64,000 nucleotides of DNA from Celoporthe dispersa. Taxonomy: Eukaryota; Ascomycota; Sordariomycetes; Diaporthales; Cryphonectriaceae. Below are positions 1-9,374 of the stretch, one piece after another. The stretch covers positions 124,001 through 188,000 of the forward strand of contig WAID01000011.1 of assembly GCA_016584495.1 (NCBI GenBank), read 5' to 3'. Position 1 is the first letter of the stretch. Every line of letters starts with the position of its first letter. Made by a program: the position numbers and the translations under genes. A model generated the notes under the pieces. It was not told where the DNA came from. It saw only the letters and a list, made by a program, of their open reading frames with translations, and ran no database searches.

Positions 1-1
1 C

Positions 2-427
2 CCATCTCTGGCTACTGCTCGCGGACGAACCGCCACCGCTCGGCCTTCAGACCCACCTCGTTCTGCCCAGTCTCAACAGCCCTTGACTGAGGCACCTTGG
101 TCGCCCTCTCACGTGTTCATCCCGTCGTCTGCCTCGCCTCTCGACTCGCATGATGAGGCATTTGCACAGCCAATGTCGAGGACTTTGTCCGCGGAAACCA
201 ACGTGCCATCGGTGCCACCTCGTCCGGAGTCACAATCCATGTCGGAGACTGTACCTGCGACTCTCTTGAGGTCTGGTGTACACATGTCACAGAACGTGCT
301 GCCACTGGGGCAACTGTCTTTGGAAGATTTCCTGGAACCTAGACCGGACAATTGGAGCCAAGGAGGGGTGGGAGGGGGTATTTTTGATTTGCTTTCCTTC
401 TCGCACGGAGTTTGGGTGAAAACTTAA
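2..427 (+). CDS. 3' end of an unrecognised protein-coding gene (5' part outside the window)
   Basis: An open frame runs from the first bases of the window to the TAA at 425-427, about 141 codons, with no in-frame ATG needed because the gene enters from the left. The protein is rich in Ser, Pro, Thr and Gln with no charged domain core, as in a disordered C-terminal tail. It ends after a Gly-rich stretch (GGVGGG) and FDLLSFSHGVWVKT. Base composition and codon use are those of a normal GC-balanced fungal gene. The last 25 codons may be intron or UTR readthrough, because a GT donor-like site lies in the G-rich stretch near 366-380. No family is recognised. The next gene, uL14m, is convergent. Confidence 0.55.
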   Translation, partial: PSLATARGRTATARPSDPPRSAQSQQPLTEAPWSPSHVFIPSSASPLDSHDEAFAQPMSRTLSAETNVPSVPPRPESQSMSETVPATLLRSGVHMSQNVLPLGQLSLEDFLEPRPDNWSQGGVGGGIFDLLSFSHGVWVKT

Positions 428-945
428 GAAAAACGGGCGAACGGACTAGAAATAGAATTTGGGGGAAATTTGTACGAATAAAACCAGATGGATAGGGATC
501 TTCTCTGCAGGCGACGCTATCCATAATTGACCAGCGATGACCTTGTTCACAATTCCGAATTTCGTCACAGTTGTGATTGTAGGCTTGAGCGTTATTTTCT
601 TGATTCGCTCTCATAAGACGGCACGTGATTTCTGTTGACGCCTCTTATGCTGTTTTCGACAACTATTGAGTGGTGGTATATAGCGCCTTCTTGCCATATA
701 TTCTCTACGTCTTATCCCGGTCGACTCATCGCACGGCTGTTCTGTGCGCCCATCTTTGACAGCAGACCTCATAGAATAGCTTCGTCTCCTGCGTCTCCTG
801 CATCTTATCGTAGATGCATTGTGCATCGTCTCTCGTATCCGTATGCGGGTGGATACCGTTGACGTTCGTGAAGGTTTCCGCGCCGGCCCGGCTTGTAAAT
901 ATCCTGTAACCCTCTCAGCTTGCCCTCCGATCAGCCACGGTCTGT
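428..945. other. intergenic, convergent 3' ends
   Basis: This gap lies between the tail of the left gene and the stop of uL14m and should hold both 3' UTRs. I see no ORF with coding character, no tRNA fold and no repeat. The short ORFs on both strands have atypical composition. Confidence 0.6.
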
Positions 946-1445
946 CTATGCATGCATAGGCGCCATGCTCAAGATCTTGCTCCAGTTCTTCCTCCTCAGC
1001 TCCTGGCCGACCACGCCATTGATCCGGCTCCCAATGGGCTCCCCACCCTTGTTCAACAGCACGCAGGCATTGTCGTCGAACCTGATAACGCTTCCGTCCG
1101 TCCTCTGGACCTTGTACTTTGTGCGGACGACAACGGCGTGCCGGATGTCGCCGCGCTTGACCTTGTTGGCAGCGCTGGCGGAGGCCATGCCCTCTCCCGT
1201 AGCGGAGCGCTGTTGCTGGACGACGCAGACGATGCGGTCACCGATGGAGGCGTGACGTTTCTGGCCGACGATCATGGCACACTCGACGATGCTGGCGCCG
1301 GAGTTGTCGATGCAGTTGAGCATGGTCTGCGAAAAAAAAAAGGTGTCAGTTGACTTTCTCGTGCTCTCAATCTGTCTCCCCTGTTCTCTCTCTCCTTCTT
1401 TTTCTTTCTCATTGCTTTTCGGGTACACACTTTTAATTGAATCAT
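946..1445 (-). CDS. mrpl38: mitochondrial large-subunit ribosomal protein uL14m (two exons)
   Basis: Exon 1 is complement(1431-1445) and encodes MIQLK. Exon 2 is complement(946-1326), starting TMLNCIDNSGA and ending SMAPMHA, for a product of 131 aa. The intron is 1327-1430 (104 nt) with a GTGTGT donor and a pyrimidine-rich acceptor ending CGCAG. The joined start MIQLKTMLNCIDNSGA is the classic uL14 N-terminus. Other family features visible are the basic KRGDIRHAVVVRTK stretch, the conserved RFDDNACVLLN segment and the C-terminal GPI-like SRINGVVGQELR region. uL14 binds 23S-type rRNA at the subunit interface; this length and sequence fit the mitochondrial form (yeast Mrpl38) rather than cytosolic uL14. 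The ATG at 1321-1323 could be mistaken for the start, but the 5-codon exon upstream restores the family N-terminus. It is divergent from set9 across 1.67 kb. Confidence 0.93.
1327..1430 (-). other. spliceosomal intron of the uL14m gene
   Basis: 104 nt. The donor GTGTGT directly follows the fifth codon (AAA, Lys), and the acceptor CGCAG follows a run of T on the coding strand. Removing it joins MIQLK to TMLNC in phase 0. Confidence 0.9.
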
Positions 1446-3111
1446 TTTGGCTGATTTGTGCTCCCTGCGACCGCTCTCAGCGCTGGCTGGTGTTGGTGGT
1501 GTCGTCTACGGCGTGGGTATTCCAACGAGCGTCGGAGTCCTGACGTTGTAAAATCTGCCGCTCTGCCCCCGGCAAAGACGAAGCTGTCGTCGGGGCGCAG
1601 GGATGTCCGAGGCATGTATTGGTGCAGATGCTGCGCCCCTGTAGAGGCTTGCAGAGCAGGGATCCAGGAGGAAACTTGGGCGATCACAAGCCTCTTCCAC
1701 CCACTGGGCCACTCAGGTTCTGGGCCCTGACTCTCCAGGTGCTTTTCCCAGCTCGGGCCGCCCCTCAGGTGCGACCTCCCCAGGCTATCGCAGCGCCATT
1801 CCACCCCTGAATCGATAGAACCAGGGGGCACCATGGGATCCATCTGTTGCCCTGCCACTCCAATTTTCGTGTGGGGATTTGGCCCCCCCCTTCCAAAACC
1901 TGATGCTCTGTTGCCCCATTGGAAAGAGATAGAAAAAAAAAGAGAGAGAGAAAAGCAGGTATCGACTTTATCACAGCTCGGCAAGGGAGTGGTGATACTA
2001 CTATATGACTATTATATGAACCCCTAAGTCAGCTTTTTTCCCCCTCATGTTCAGTGTACCTGGGCTGAGACCTTGAGGGCATCTACCCGCCCCCGATTCC
2101 TCCCTCTCTCTTTCTCTCCCATCATTTTGTACCCTCTCCAGCTCTTTTCCCCCCCTGTTATATATCTTTTTCTTTGTCCCGCGATACTTCCGCATCCGGA
2201 CTCGAGTCGCTCCTGCCCTCTCTCCACTAACCCTTCTCCAACCTTTCCTCCCCTCCCCCCCCTCTCTTCCCCCCCTTCCTCCTCAGTTCAGCTCTCTCCC
2301 GCATCTCATCCCAGTACCCAGGGTGTACTTCGTACCTCGTACCTTCTGCAGCCGTGTTCAGCCCTCCTGCAAACAAGGCCTGGTCGTCATCACCCTTGCG
2401 CGCATTGGCCGTCGCCTCACCCCTGCACTTGGCCCCTTGCTCTATAGAGGAATATCGAAACCTTATGACGACAGTTGGATTTCTCTGCAGGGTCAGAATC
2501 GAGGAAAGCGCCAATCCCTCTGCCACCCGATCTATCCAATTTACCGGAGTACCATACAAGTACTCACCTGTACGACGGCGCAAAGGAACACCTTGCATTG
2601 AGGCGACAACCTTGGCCTGCGCCGCTTGTGATACTTGTCGTCGTCGTACCTGACCTGGTCGTCACCCGCCAAGTACCCTCCGCGACCACTTATCACCGCC
2701 AGTCTTCTCGCCTCGCCGAATTTCTCTTCTTCGCCCTCACCTCACCTCATATCACCTCACCCCCCTCAGCCGCTCCGCTGCCGTCAGCCCTCGTTCCCTC
2801 CCCTTTGACCGAGCGCATTCTTGCGGCTGGCTGCGTTCGCGACGTACCCAATCACCTTTTTTCCTTTCACCCCAACTCTGCAGCTGCAATTGAAGGACAT
2901 CCCTTCTGCCTGTCAGCCTGCGTCCGCTCATTGTCATCATCGCGATCCACACTCTTTCACCAGCCCAACTTTTTTTTTTCTTCTTTCTTCCTTCCTCCCG
3001 GTTGGCCCTCTCCTTTCTAATCCTACCCTCTTCAGCCACGAGGCATACGAGACAGACACACGATCACCAGCGAGCGCAATTGGTTTCAAACGACTTTGGC
3101 TGCTGTCGAGG
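1446..3111. promoter_or_regulatory. divergent intergenic region between uL14m and set9
   Basis: This 1.67 kb lies between two divergently transcribed genes and should hold both promoters and 5' UTRs. From about 2070 to 3020 it is strongly pyrimidine-rich on the + strand (runs of CT and C around 2100-2290 and of T/TTC around 2968-3000), typical of promoters and long 5' leaders in filamentous ascomycetes. Several ORFs of 60-180 codons exist, but they overlap on both strands and are low in complexity, so I do not call them genes. An upstream ORF in the set9 leader cannot be excluded. Confidence 0.5.
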
Positions 3112-5383
3112 ATGTCTCGCTCGAGCGCAAACTGCGGCGCAAAGAAGCCGGCGCTGACTCTGGCGCAATTGTCTTCATACGATGACATGTTGACAGATGC
3201 GCTCGTCGATCGGGTATGCGCATGTCTGGGCCGGTAGGGCATCTGGGCGCATTGACGGCTGACCCCTCAACCTGCAGGCATACTACTGGACCACAATTCC
3301 CAAGAACCGACCCTCGTACCATCCTTCCCGTGGCGTCAAGGAGGAGGAGATCACCAAGATCATACAGTCGCATCTAATTGTCGACCCCGATATCGATGTC
3401 GCCGAGCAGAAACTACTTGCGACCGACGGCTTGAGGCGCTTTTACAATGCGCTCAAGACCCCGAAGGCGAAGCTCGACTTCAGGCAGCACATGCGCCGCT
3501 ACACCCAGATCTACCTCCCCGACTGCCCCTTCGAGGTCAGCAGCACCAACAGGTACACCGTGACCACACACGAGGCCAGCATCGTGGCACGCCAGTTCAT
3601 CAAGCGCAACGAGAGCATCAAGTACCTATCCGGCATCCAGGTCCTCATCACCCCCGAAGAGGAGGCAGCCCTGTCCGTGCGCAAGAAGGACTTCAGCATC
3701 GTCGTGAGCAGCAGGAGTAGGATGGCCAGCCTGTTCATGGGTCCCGCTCGCTTCGCCAACCACGACTGCGGCGCCAATGCCAAGCTTGTTATTACCGGTC
3801 AGGCTGGCATCGACATTGTCGCGGTTCGGAGCATCGCTGTGGGGAGGAGATTACCGTGACATACGGTGACAACTACTTCGGCGAGGACAACTGCGAGTGC
3901 CTGTGTCAGACCTGTGAGGACACGCTGGCCAACGGCTGGCGGCAGCCGGGCGGGGTTGCGCCTGTCAAGAAGAGCATCGAGCTGGACGGCACAGCAGCAC
4001 AGGGCTACAACACACGAGGCAGACGGAGGTACGGCAGGGGGAGAGTCCAGGTCTAGAACACCCTCGGTCACTCCGGACATGCGGCCGAAAGTCTTCAAGA
4101 CGAGAGCCAGACAGCTGCGCGATTGGGACCGTGCGTCAACCGCCGAGTCTAGTGTCCCTGGCGGCCCTGGCAGCAGCAGCAGCTCAAAGCGCAAGCGGGA
4201 CTCGGACGGTCTTGCGACGCCCCCGGTTACGCCCGCAAAGAAGCACAAAACTACTCATTATGAGGTGCCGTCGGCATCTCGGCGCATGGAGCGGAGTGTT
4301 AGCTCAGAGGACGAGTCGCGTGGCATTGGCTCGAGATCCGAATCATCTGCCGGTGAGGCCGTGCTCACGGACGTTACTACCCCAGAGGACACAACCGACC
4401 CTACAGAGGCGATACCACATCCCACACCACTCTCACGAGCTATCGAGCACTTGAAACAGGAGCAAGACGCAGAGGAGGCTGCAGGCGCGGGGCTGACGCG
4501 GGTTGCGCTCTTCTCGGGCTCGATGGAACTTTCTTCCTCCTCTGTACCGGTCCTCGAGACGCCCCGGCCACCACGGCGAGCCCACGGCCTGTCGATTCGA
4601 GACATACTGAACACGCCCTCTGTGCATGGGACCCCAACCGAGAAGGCCTCGGTAGACCATTTTGCGGTCGCCTTCGGTGACCAAGCCATGGCAGAGCCAG
4701 TCGAAATAAGCAGCGCTCGAGACGAGTCTCCAGATCCTCTCTCGACTGGTCTTGTGGATCTCCAACCTCCGCCCGTCAGCCCAGGAAGGCGCACCCGTGG
4801 GAGCCTCAGGAGGCGCTCCTTGGAGGGCTCGCCTCCACACGCGGACATGCCTATGCCGCTACCTGAGGTCAATCGCCTCCCTACGCCTCCCACTGGCCCT
4901 TCCTCACACAGAGTACCCGGTGACTACGAGTTGACACCACGCCTTCTCTCTGAACCAGACATGGCCTGGGTGCGATGCATGAACTGTTCGGTCGCCTTTG
5001 TCCAACCCAATGCCTACTACACACGATCGTCCTGCCCCCGATGCGAGCGCCATTCCAAGCTGTACGGGTACGTCTGGCCCAAGACCCAGCGAGACGGACC
5101 TTGGGATAAAGAGGAACGGATATTGGACCACCGAACCATTCACCGCTTCCTCGCTCTGGGTGATGAATTGCAGGCCCGTGGACGTGCAGCCATCAAGCGA
5201 CCCGAGACAAAGACGCCTAAGGAGGATACCCCCGTGTCAACATCGCAGGGTCTCAGGAGGGAATCTCTGAGGAGCGGAATGAGGTCCTCCGCGCGGGACA
5301 GCGACAGTCCTTCCTCGGGATCGGATGTGCGGCGCGGTGGGAGACCGCGCAGAGCGAGCTCCAGACATGTGCGAGGTGCTTAG
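3112..5383 (+). CDS. set9: histone H4-lysine-20 methyltransferase SET9 (Suv4-20 family), frame broken twice in this sequence
   Basis: Exon 1 is 3112-3213 (MSRSSANCGAKK... to the codon CGG), the intron is 3214-3277, and exon 2 runs from 3278 to the TAG at 5381-5383, about 735 aa if read through. The family predicts mono-, di- and tri-methylation of H4K20 in chromatin. The N-terminal part carries the SET domain. The NHDC motif (RFANHDCGANAKL, about residues 192-204) lies in the S-adenosylmethionine and substrate core, followed by EEITVTYGDNYFG (about 224-236) and a post-SET zinc motif C-E-C-L-C-Q-T-C (240-247). The C-terminal half is long and disordered, then has a paired-cysteine motif (CMNC at about 4978 and CPRC at about 5033) typical of fungal SET9. 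Oddity: the conserved protein moves from frame 2 to frame 1 at the G run 3841-3844 (one G short) and back at the G run 4037-4041 (one G extra). As written, translation stops at 3857-3859, just before the TYGDNYFG segment. No GT-AG intron explains this. It is either a pair of homopolymer errors or a real pseudogene. Confidence 0.9.
3214..3277 (+). other. spliceosomal intron of set9
   Basis: 64 nt with donor GTATGC, a CTGAC-type branch point near 3267 and acceptor CTGCAG. It falls between codons and joins DALVDR to AYYWTT, the expected SET9 N-terminal sequence. Confidence 0.9.
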
Positions 5384-5944
5384 ACCACACCTTCGAGCAA
5401 CGGGACGACTTTGTGATCCCAAAGCCCAGCTCATTGCACATATGAGCGAGCGTGCCTACGTGAGCATCTCTGGCATCGCTCCACCGCTTCGGTGTAGGGG
5501 CGGTGGGAGCCCTGAAAGGGTTCGCCATCCTCGGTAGTACCACCGACACAACTTTGGTCAAGTCGAGAGACTTCAACCCTCTTACAACCCTTTTGCAATC
5601 AGGGAGGCTCACAATGCAGCGGGACATCCCTAGGAAATGCATCGAAGGGACTAAAACAAGGGCATGGACTTAATTAATACAGACCCGCCTAGCCTCAAAT
5701 CCTCCGAGCAACACATACTGTCGGCGGCATTCGGAGCCGGCCCAAAATATGGCAATATTTTATACGCTCGGAGGGAGCCTTGGAAGCCTCTCAGAGGTTT
5801 TAGTAGCGCGGAAATACAAACAAAACATGAAATCAGCCTGTCTTCTGCTGCTTGCTGTGCAAATGTGCAAATGTGGAACTATGGTCTGTTATGTACGTTG
5901 CTGTAGACGACTTCCCTCTTCAAGGTCGTTTCTATCTACAGCAT
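5384..5944. other. convergent intergenic region, 3' UTRs
   Basis: This lies between the stop codons of set9 (+) and the PAF-acetylhydrolase-like gene (-). Short ORFs here show no recognisable domain. Nothing else is seen. Confidence 0.6.
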
Positions 5945-7738
5945 CTAATCTGGCGCAACATGGAGCTGCCAATAACCCCTCCATCTCTGCGGTGTGCCTT
6001 CGTTATGCTTCGGATCATATACTCTCCTTACCACACCGTCCTCTTCCCTACCCGACAGGCCCAACAGACCCAGACGAGCCCCAGCACCCTGGTACGTCAG
6101 AAAATCCCGTGTGAGGTCGACATACTGCAGTATGCCCTCCTGTGCGCCCATAGTCGAGCCTGTGGTCCACGAGAGCAGAAGCGGCTCCAGAAGGGGCGCG
6201 TCCGTAATAGAAGGGTGCGTGGTTCCCAAGGAGGTCAGGAACCAGCCCTTGGTCCTGCACGCCTCATCCCTCATCTCGCCGCCAAGTGCGCCTTCACACG
6301 GTCCCGAGCGGTCATTGAGCTTCTCGACAATGTCACGAACGACTTCAAAGTGCGGCCGCCCGAAGAACAGGCTCGGGCCAGGTCGGCTCCAGGAGGAGCT
6401 GTGGCAGACGACCACAGGCACGGATATGTCATCGTTCAGAGGTCCGCTGTTCTTGCCCGGGTCAAGAACGACCGCACCGCCAAACGGCCTCTCGTGCGTG
6501 GGTCCTGAGCGCAAGGCACGGAGGACGCCCGTTGCGCCGTACGAGTGCCCAGCCAGGGTCATGTCGGCGGTGTCAAGCCGCCCAGCGAAGGACGACAGGA
6601 GGCCTGGCAGCGCGTGGGCTGGGTGCCGTGGGTTCTTGAGGGCGACTTCCTCGGCGGCAGATGGGGATGTGGCGACCTGGCGGAGCACCTCGACAGCAGC
6701 CTCAATCTCAGCCTCGCGAAAGGACAGCTGGGCTTCCTTCAATGCGGCCGTGTCCAGCTTCCCGCCACCAGCCTCATTCGAGGACAGGTCGAGATCGCCG
6801 AGGTGGAGGCTGTACTTCCACCTGGACTTTGTTTCGGCCCCGTCTTTGCGCGTGACAGCAGACGCCGGGCTGGAGCCGTCGCGATGTTCGATAGCTGCCA
6901 CGACGATGCCGCGTGAGGCGAGCTCACCGAGGTAGGACGTGTAGTCCGTGCGAGAGGAGGCCATCCCGTGGGAGAAAATCAAGACGGGCAGCTGTTGTCC
7001 CTCGGCGTCATCTCTTCCCTCTCCTCGCGGTCTTGATTCGGCTGAGGCGTCATGGTGAAGTAAGCCGTCCGCGGGGAGCAGAGGAGCGCCAATCTGGGCT
7101 GGAATCCTGATTCCGCCTACGGTTATCCACATGGCAAATGCAATTGCATTGCGGACAAAGATATTGTCCATCCCTAGAAAGCGCGCGTAACCTTTCGCTG
7201 TTGCCGATACAGGCTTGGGGATCCAGTATAGTTCCTCGCCATATTTGTTCCTGCTATTTCTCTGTTGAGTAGGGTAGTAGAGTGTGAAGAGCACCGTCTC
7301 GACCTCGAACGCGGGCTGCCCGCCCTCCTTGGCGGTGATCTCGCTAACACGCCGGGGTGCCGCAAGGGGCACCTCGATATCTAAACCACCGACACCATAG
7401 GGACCTGTGTATCCTGGGAGGGGTGATGCAAAGAGTAGGCGTGATAGAAGTAGGCAGTATAGTACGTAGAGGGCGAAGGAGGCGAGGAGGACGTAGCGGA
7501 TTGTGAGGCGGGGACGGAGGAAGAAGGCCGCCAGGTGGGCGAACCTGTTTGTGAGGGCTCTCAGAGTGCCACGAAGCTTCCCAAATCGTGATGATGATGA
7601 TAATGATAATAATGATGATGGGCCGGACGCTGACCAGCGCATCCACTTTGGCGTTGTGGCCTGTCCGGGCTGCTCGGCGAGGAGGGTGTCCTCTTCAAGC
7701 TCCAGAGACGACACGGAAATCTCATCTGGTTCGCGCAT
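5945..7738 (-). CDS. membrane-anchored platelet-activating-factor acetylhydrolase-like alpha/beta hydrolase
   Basis: One uninterrupted frame of 597 codons starts at the ATG complement(7736-7738) and ends at 5945. Residues 1-75 are polar, with a Ser run at 41-50 encoded by a TCA/TTA triplet repeat (about 7585-7622). One transmembrane segment follows at about 82-104. The alpha/beta-hydrolase core carries the oxyanion-hole motif FSHGM (255-259), the nucleophile elbow GHSYG with Ser399, the acid Asp426 in VVLDPG, and the base His508 in GTTHPS. This is the order and spacing of the plasma/type II PAF-acetylhydrolase family (Pfam PF03403), which hydrolyses sn-2 short or oxidised acyl chains of phospholipids. 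Substrate in this fungus is inference. The protein is longer than animal homologues because of the N-terminal anchor and an insert around 226-248. It is convergent with set9, and its start lies about 450 bp from the retrotransposon block. Confidence 0.88.
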   Translation of the reverse strand: MREPDEISVSSLELEEDTLLAEQPGQATTPKWMRWSASGPSSLLSLSSSSRFGKLRGTLRALTNRFAHLAAFFLRPRLTIRYVLLASFALYVLYCLLLSRLLFASPLPGYTGPYGVGGLDIEVPLAAPRRVSEITAKEGGQPAFEVETVLFTLYYPTQQRNSRNKYGEELYWIPKPVSATAKGYARFLGMDNIFVRNAIAFAMWITVGGIRIPAQIGAPLLPADGLLHHDASAESRPRGEGRDDAEGQQLPVLIFSHGMASSRTDYTSYLGELASRGIVVAAIEHRDGSSPASAVTRKDGAETKSRWKYSLHLGDLDLSSNEAGGGKLDTAALKEAQLSFREAEIEAAVEVLRQVATSPSAAEEVALKNPRHPAHALPGLLSSFAGRLDTADMTLAGHSYGATGVLRALRSGPTHERPFGGAVVLDPGKNSGPLNDDISVPVVVCHSSSWSRPGPSLFFGRPHFEVVRDIVEKLNDRSGPCEGALGGEMRDEACRTKGWFLTSLGTTHPSITDAPLLEPLLLSWTTGSTMGAQEGILQYVDLTRDFLTYQGAGARLGLLGLSGREEDGVVRRVYDPKHNEGTPQRWRGYWQLHVAPD

Positions 7739-8188
7739 GGTGTTCGAAATCAGCCTGACAAAGAAAAGAGAAGAAAAGAGGAGGTTCCCTGTGAAGTGGT
7801 TATTTAAATTATTTCAACCCATTTCAGAGTTCAAACATCAAGAGTTGTTTTCTTGTGGTGAGGTTGTGGCGGAAAGGCTGAGGAACGTGGGTAGAGTTGA
7901 TATCTACGTCATTTGGCGAATCGTAGCCGTACCTTGCGAACGCTTTCCCTAAAAGAGTGTTGCTTGTTTAACTCCGACCTTAAGTCCTTCCATCTCAAAT
8001 AAGCAGTGAACAAATGTGCCCATTGTGATATCCAGTGCCAGACCCTGTCCGGAGCATCGCCTTTTCTATTCTCAGAGTTGGTAATCTGAAATTTCCTTTA
8101 CTACCTAGACGTGTGAACACAACAGAACGAAAATGAGAAGGGAGAACGACAGATTGGCAGTGGACGATGTTGGTTGGAAAACCCCTAA
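7739..8188. promoter_or_regulatory. promoter-side flank of the hydrolase gene, ending at the retrotransposon block
   Basis: 450 bp of normal-composition DNA between the hydrolase ATG and the TG that opens the LTR of element 0. An A/G-rich stretch lies just upstream of the ATG (about 7760-7785). No other gene is visible. The whole upstream regulatory space of the hydrolase is limited to this segment unless it reads into the LTR. Confidence 0.45.
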
Positions 8189-8530
8189 TGTTATGACCCG
8201 GCCAGCATGCAGGTTACGAATGAAACAGCCCGACAAGCAGGGCATAGAAAACTGGCACCACCCAGATACAGAATGGCAGGAAAAACAAATTACGTAACCA
8301 AAGGTTAGGATTAAACACAATAGGAATATGCTTACTAAAGATTAGTAAGCTACTATAAGCCCCAGCGAGCTATAATAAGCTCAGACAAACTATTACAAGC
8401 AATATAGCTAAATAAGAAACTAGCATCTAAAGAGCTGGATATATAAGAATATACTCATTATTAATAGATAGATTCAATATATAGCTTTTTAATTGTCAAT
8501 CTAAGTATTTAGTCTTATATATTAAATAGC
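8189..8530 (+). repeat. 5' LTR of element 0 (3' boundary approximate)
   Basis: It starts TGTTATGACCCGGCC at 8189 and aligns base for base with the 3' LTR from 63768 for at least 233 bp, differing only by C/T and G/A changes. Its first 110-130 bp have normal base composition; RIP damage begins near 8300-8320. A TATA-like GGATATATAAG lies near 8437. The 3' end is placed near 8530, before a primer-binding-site-like AATAGCTCC, and is uncertain by tens of bases. Confidence 0.8.
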
Positions 8531-8859
8531 TCCAAAAGTAGTAAATATTTGCATTGCTTATTAGGATTTGTATAGTTCTATATTCAAAAATTTAATACTT
8601 TTAATATCTTTCTTGCTAATATAAATCTAATTAGTATTTAGAGATCTTCGAATTATTGCAATATTTATAATATTTTGATAACTTTTATTTAAGAAAAGTT
8701 CAATATTATCTTTTTAAGCAATATAGAATATAATAGCTTCCCAGATACCTACTTTATCCACTTATAAGCCTATATATAAGTAGATAATCAATATTATCGC
8801 TAATTTTTAGAAATAAATTCGCATTCTATAGTAATAAGATAATAATTTAATTCTTATTA

Positions 8860-9058
8860 TAACGAATAAAGCATATAAGATAAACAAACTAATTATGTAT
8901 AATAAAGTATAAAAAACGCTTTATAGATTCTTTACTTATTGCAAAGCATATTTTCTATACTATATTGCCTAATTTACTTCTGAATATAAAAAGATTATTC
9001 TTGTTAAGACTTGCTTTGAGAAAAATGCTTTTATTTAATATAAACCCTCTCTATACAA
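8860..9058 (+). pseudogene. gag of element 0, N-terminal part
   Basis: A frame with stops only at Gln/Trp-type positions reads through to the insertion point (for example LVKTCFEKNAFI then YKPSLYN) and continues in the same frame at 57695. Aromatic and charged spacing is like the N-terminal half of a Ty3/gypsy capsid protein. The true start is not resolved in the AT-rich leader 8531-8860. Confidence 0.55.
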
Positions 9059-9374
9059 TAAACCAGAACCTCGGGCGCCGTCGCACGAAAGGACGAATAT
9101 CAAGGCAATAGGCAAAGGCTCATGCAACCCAAGCATATTGAATCGATCACAAGGACGACAACAAACAAAGGCCATATATATATAAGGTCAGGATAAAAAG
9201 CCTACCTTAGATCTATTTAAAAGGCTTAAATTAAGAAAAGAAGGAAAGATTGCTTATTATTTTTTTCTCTAAGCATAGAAAAAAATAAACAAAGGCTGCA
9301 CTCTTATATCTGAACGACCTCAGAATCCATTTACATTCCATATCCTGAAATCTATTCTACTAGCCATTATAATA
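9059..9374 (-). repeat. left LTR (3' LTR in element sense) of element 1
   Basis: 316 bp, paired with 57374-57690. The left, outer half keeps GC-rich sequence (for example CCTCGGGCGCCGTCGCACG), while the right, inner half is AT-converted. Confidence 0.88.

Noticed and set aside
1442..1984. 180-codon ORF on the - strand upstream of uL14m
   Set aside because: Overlapped by equally long ORFs on the other strand, low-complexity product, and it lies in a promoter-type region. No family resemblance.
2227..3039. Several 90-180 codon ORFs on both strands upstream of set9
   Set aside because: They arise from pyrimidine-rich leader sequence (Ser/Pro/Leu on one strand, Arg/Glu/Lys on the other) and overlap one another.
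3830..4060. An unannotated intron as explanation for the set9 frame changes
   Set aside because: No GT-AG pair removes the break without deleting conserved SET or post-SET residues, and both shifts fall in G runs where one base restores the family sequence.
8105..8320. 71-codon ORF on the - strand at the edge of the AT-rich block
   Set aside because: It lies across the start of the element 0 LTR; the sequence is explained as LTR and the product has no coding character.
8331..8421. AGCTATAATAAGCTTA-type near-repeats near both window ends as a satellite array
   Set aside because: They are the inner part of the element 0 LTR pair, each present once per LTR.
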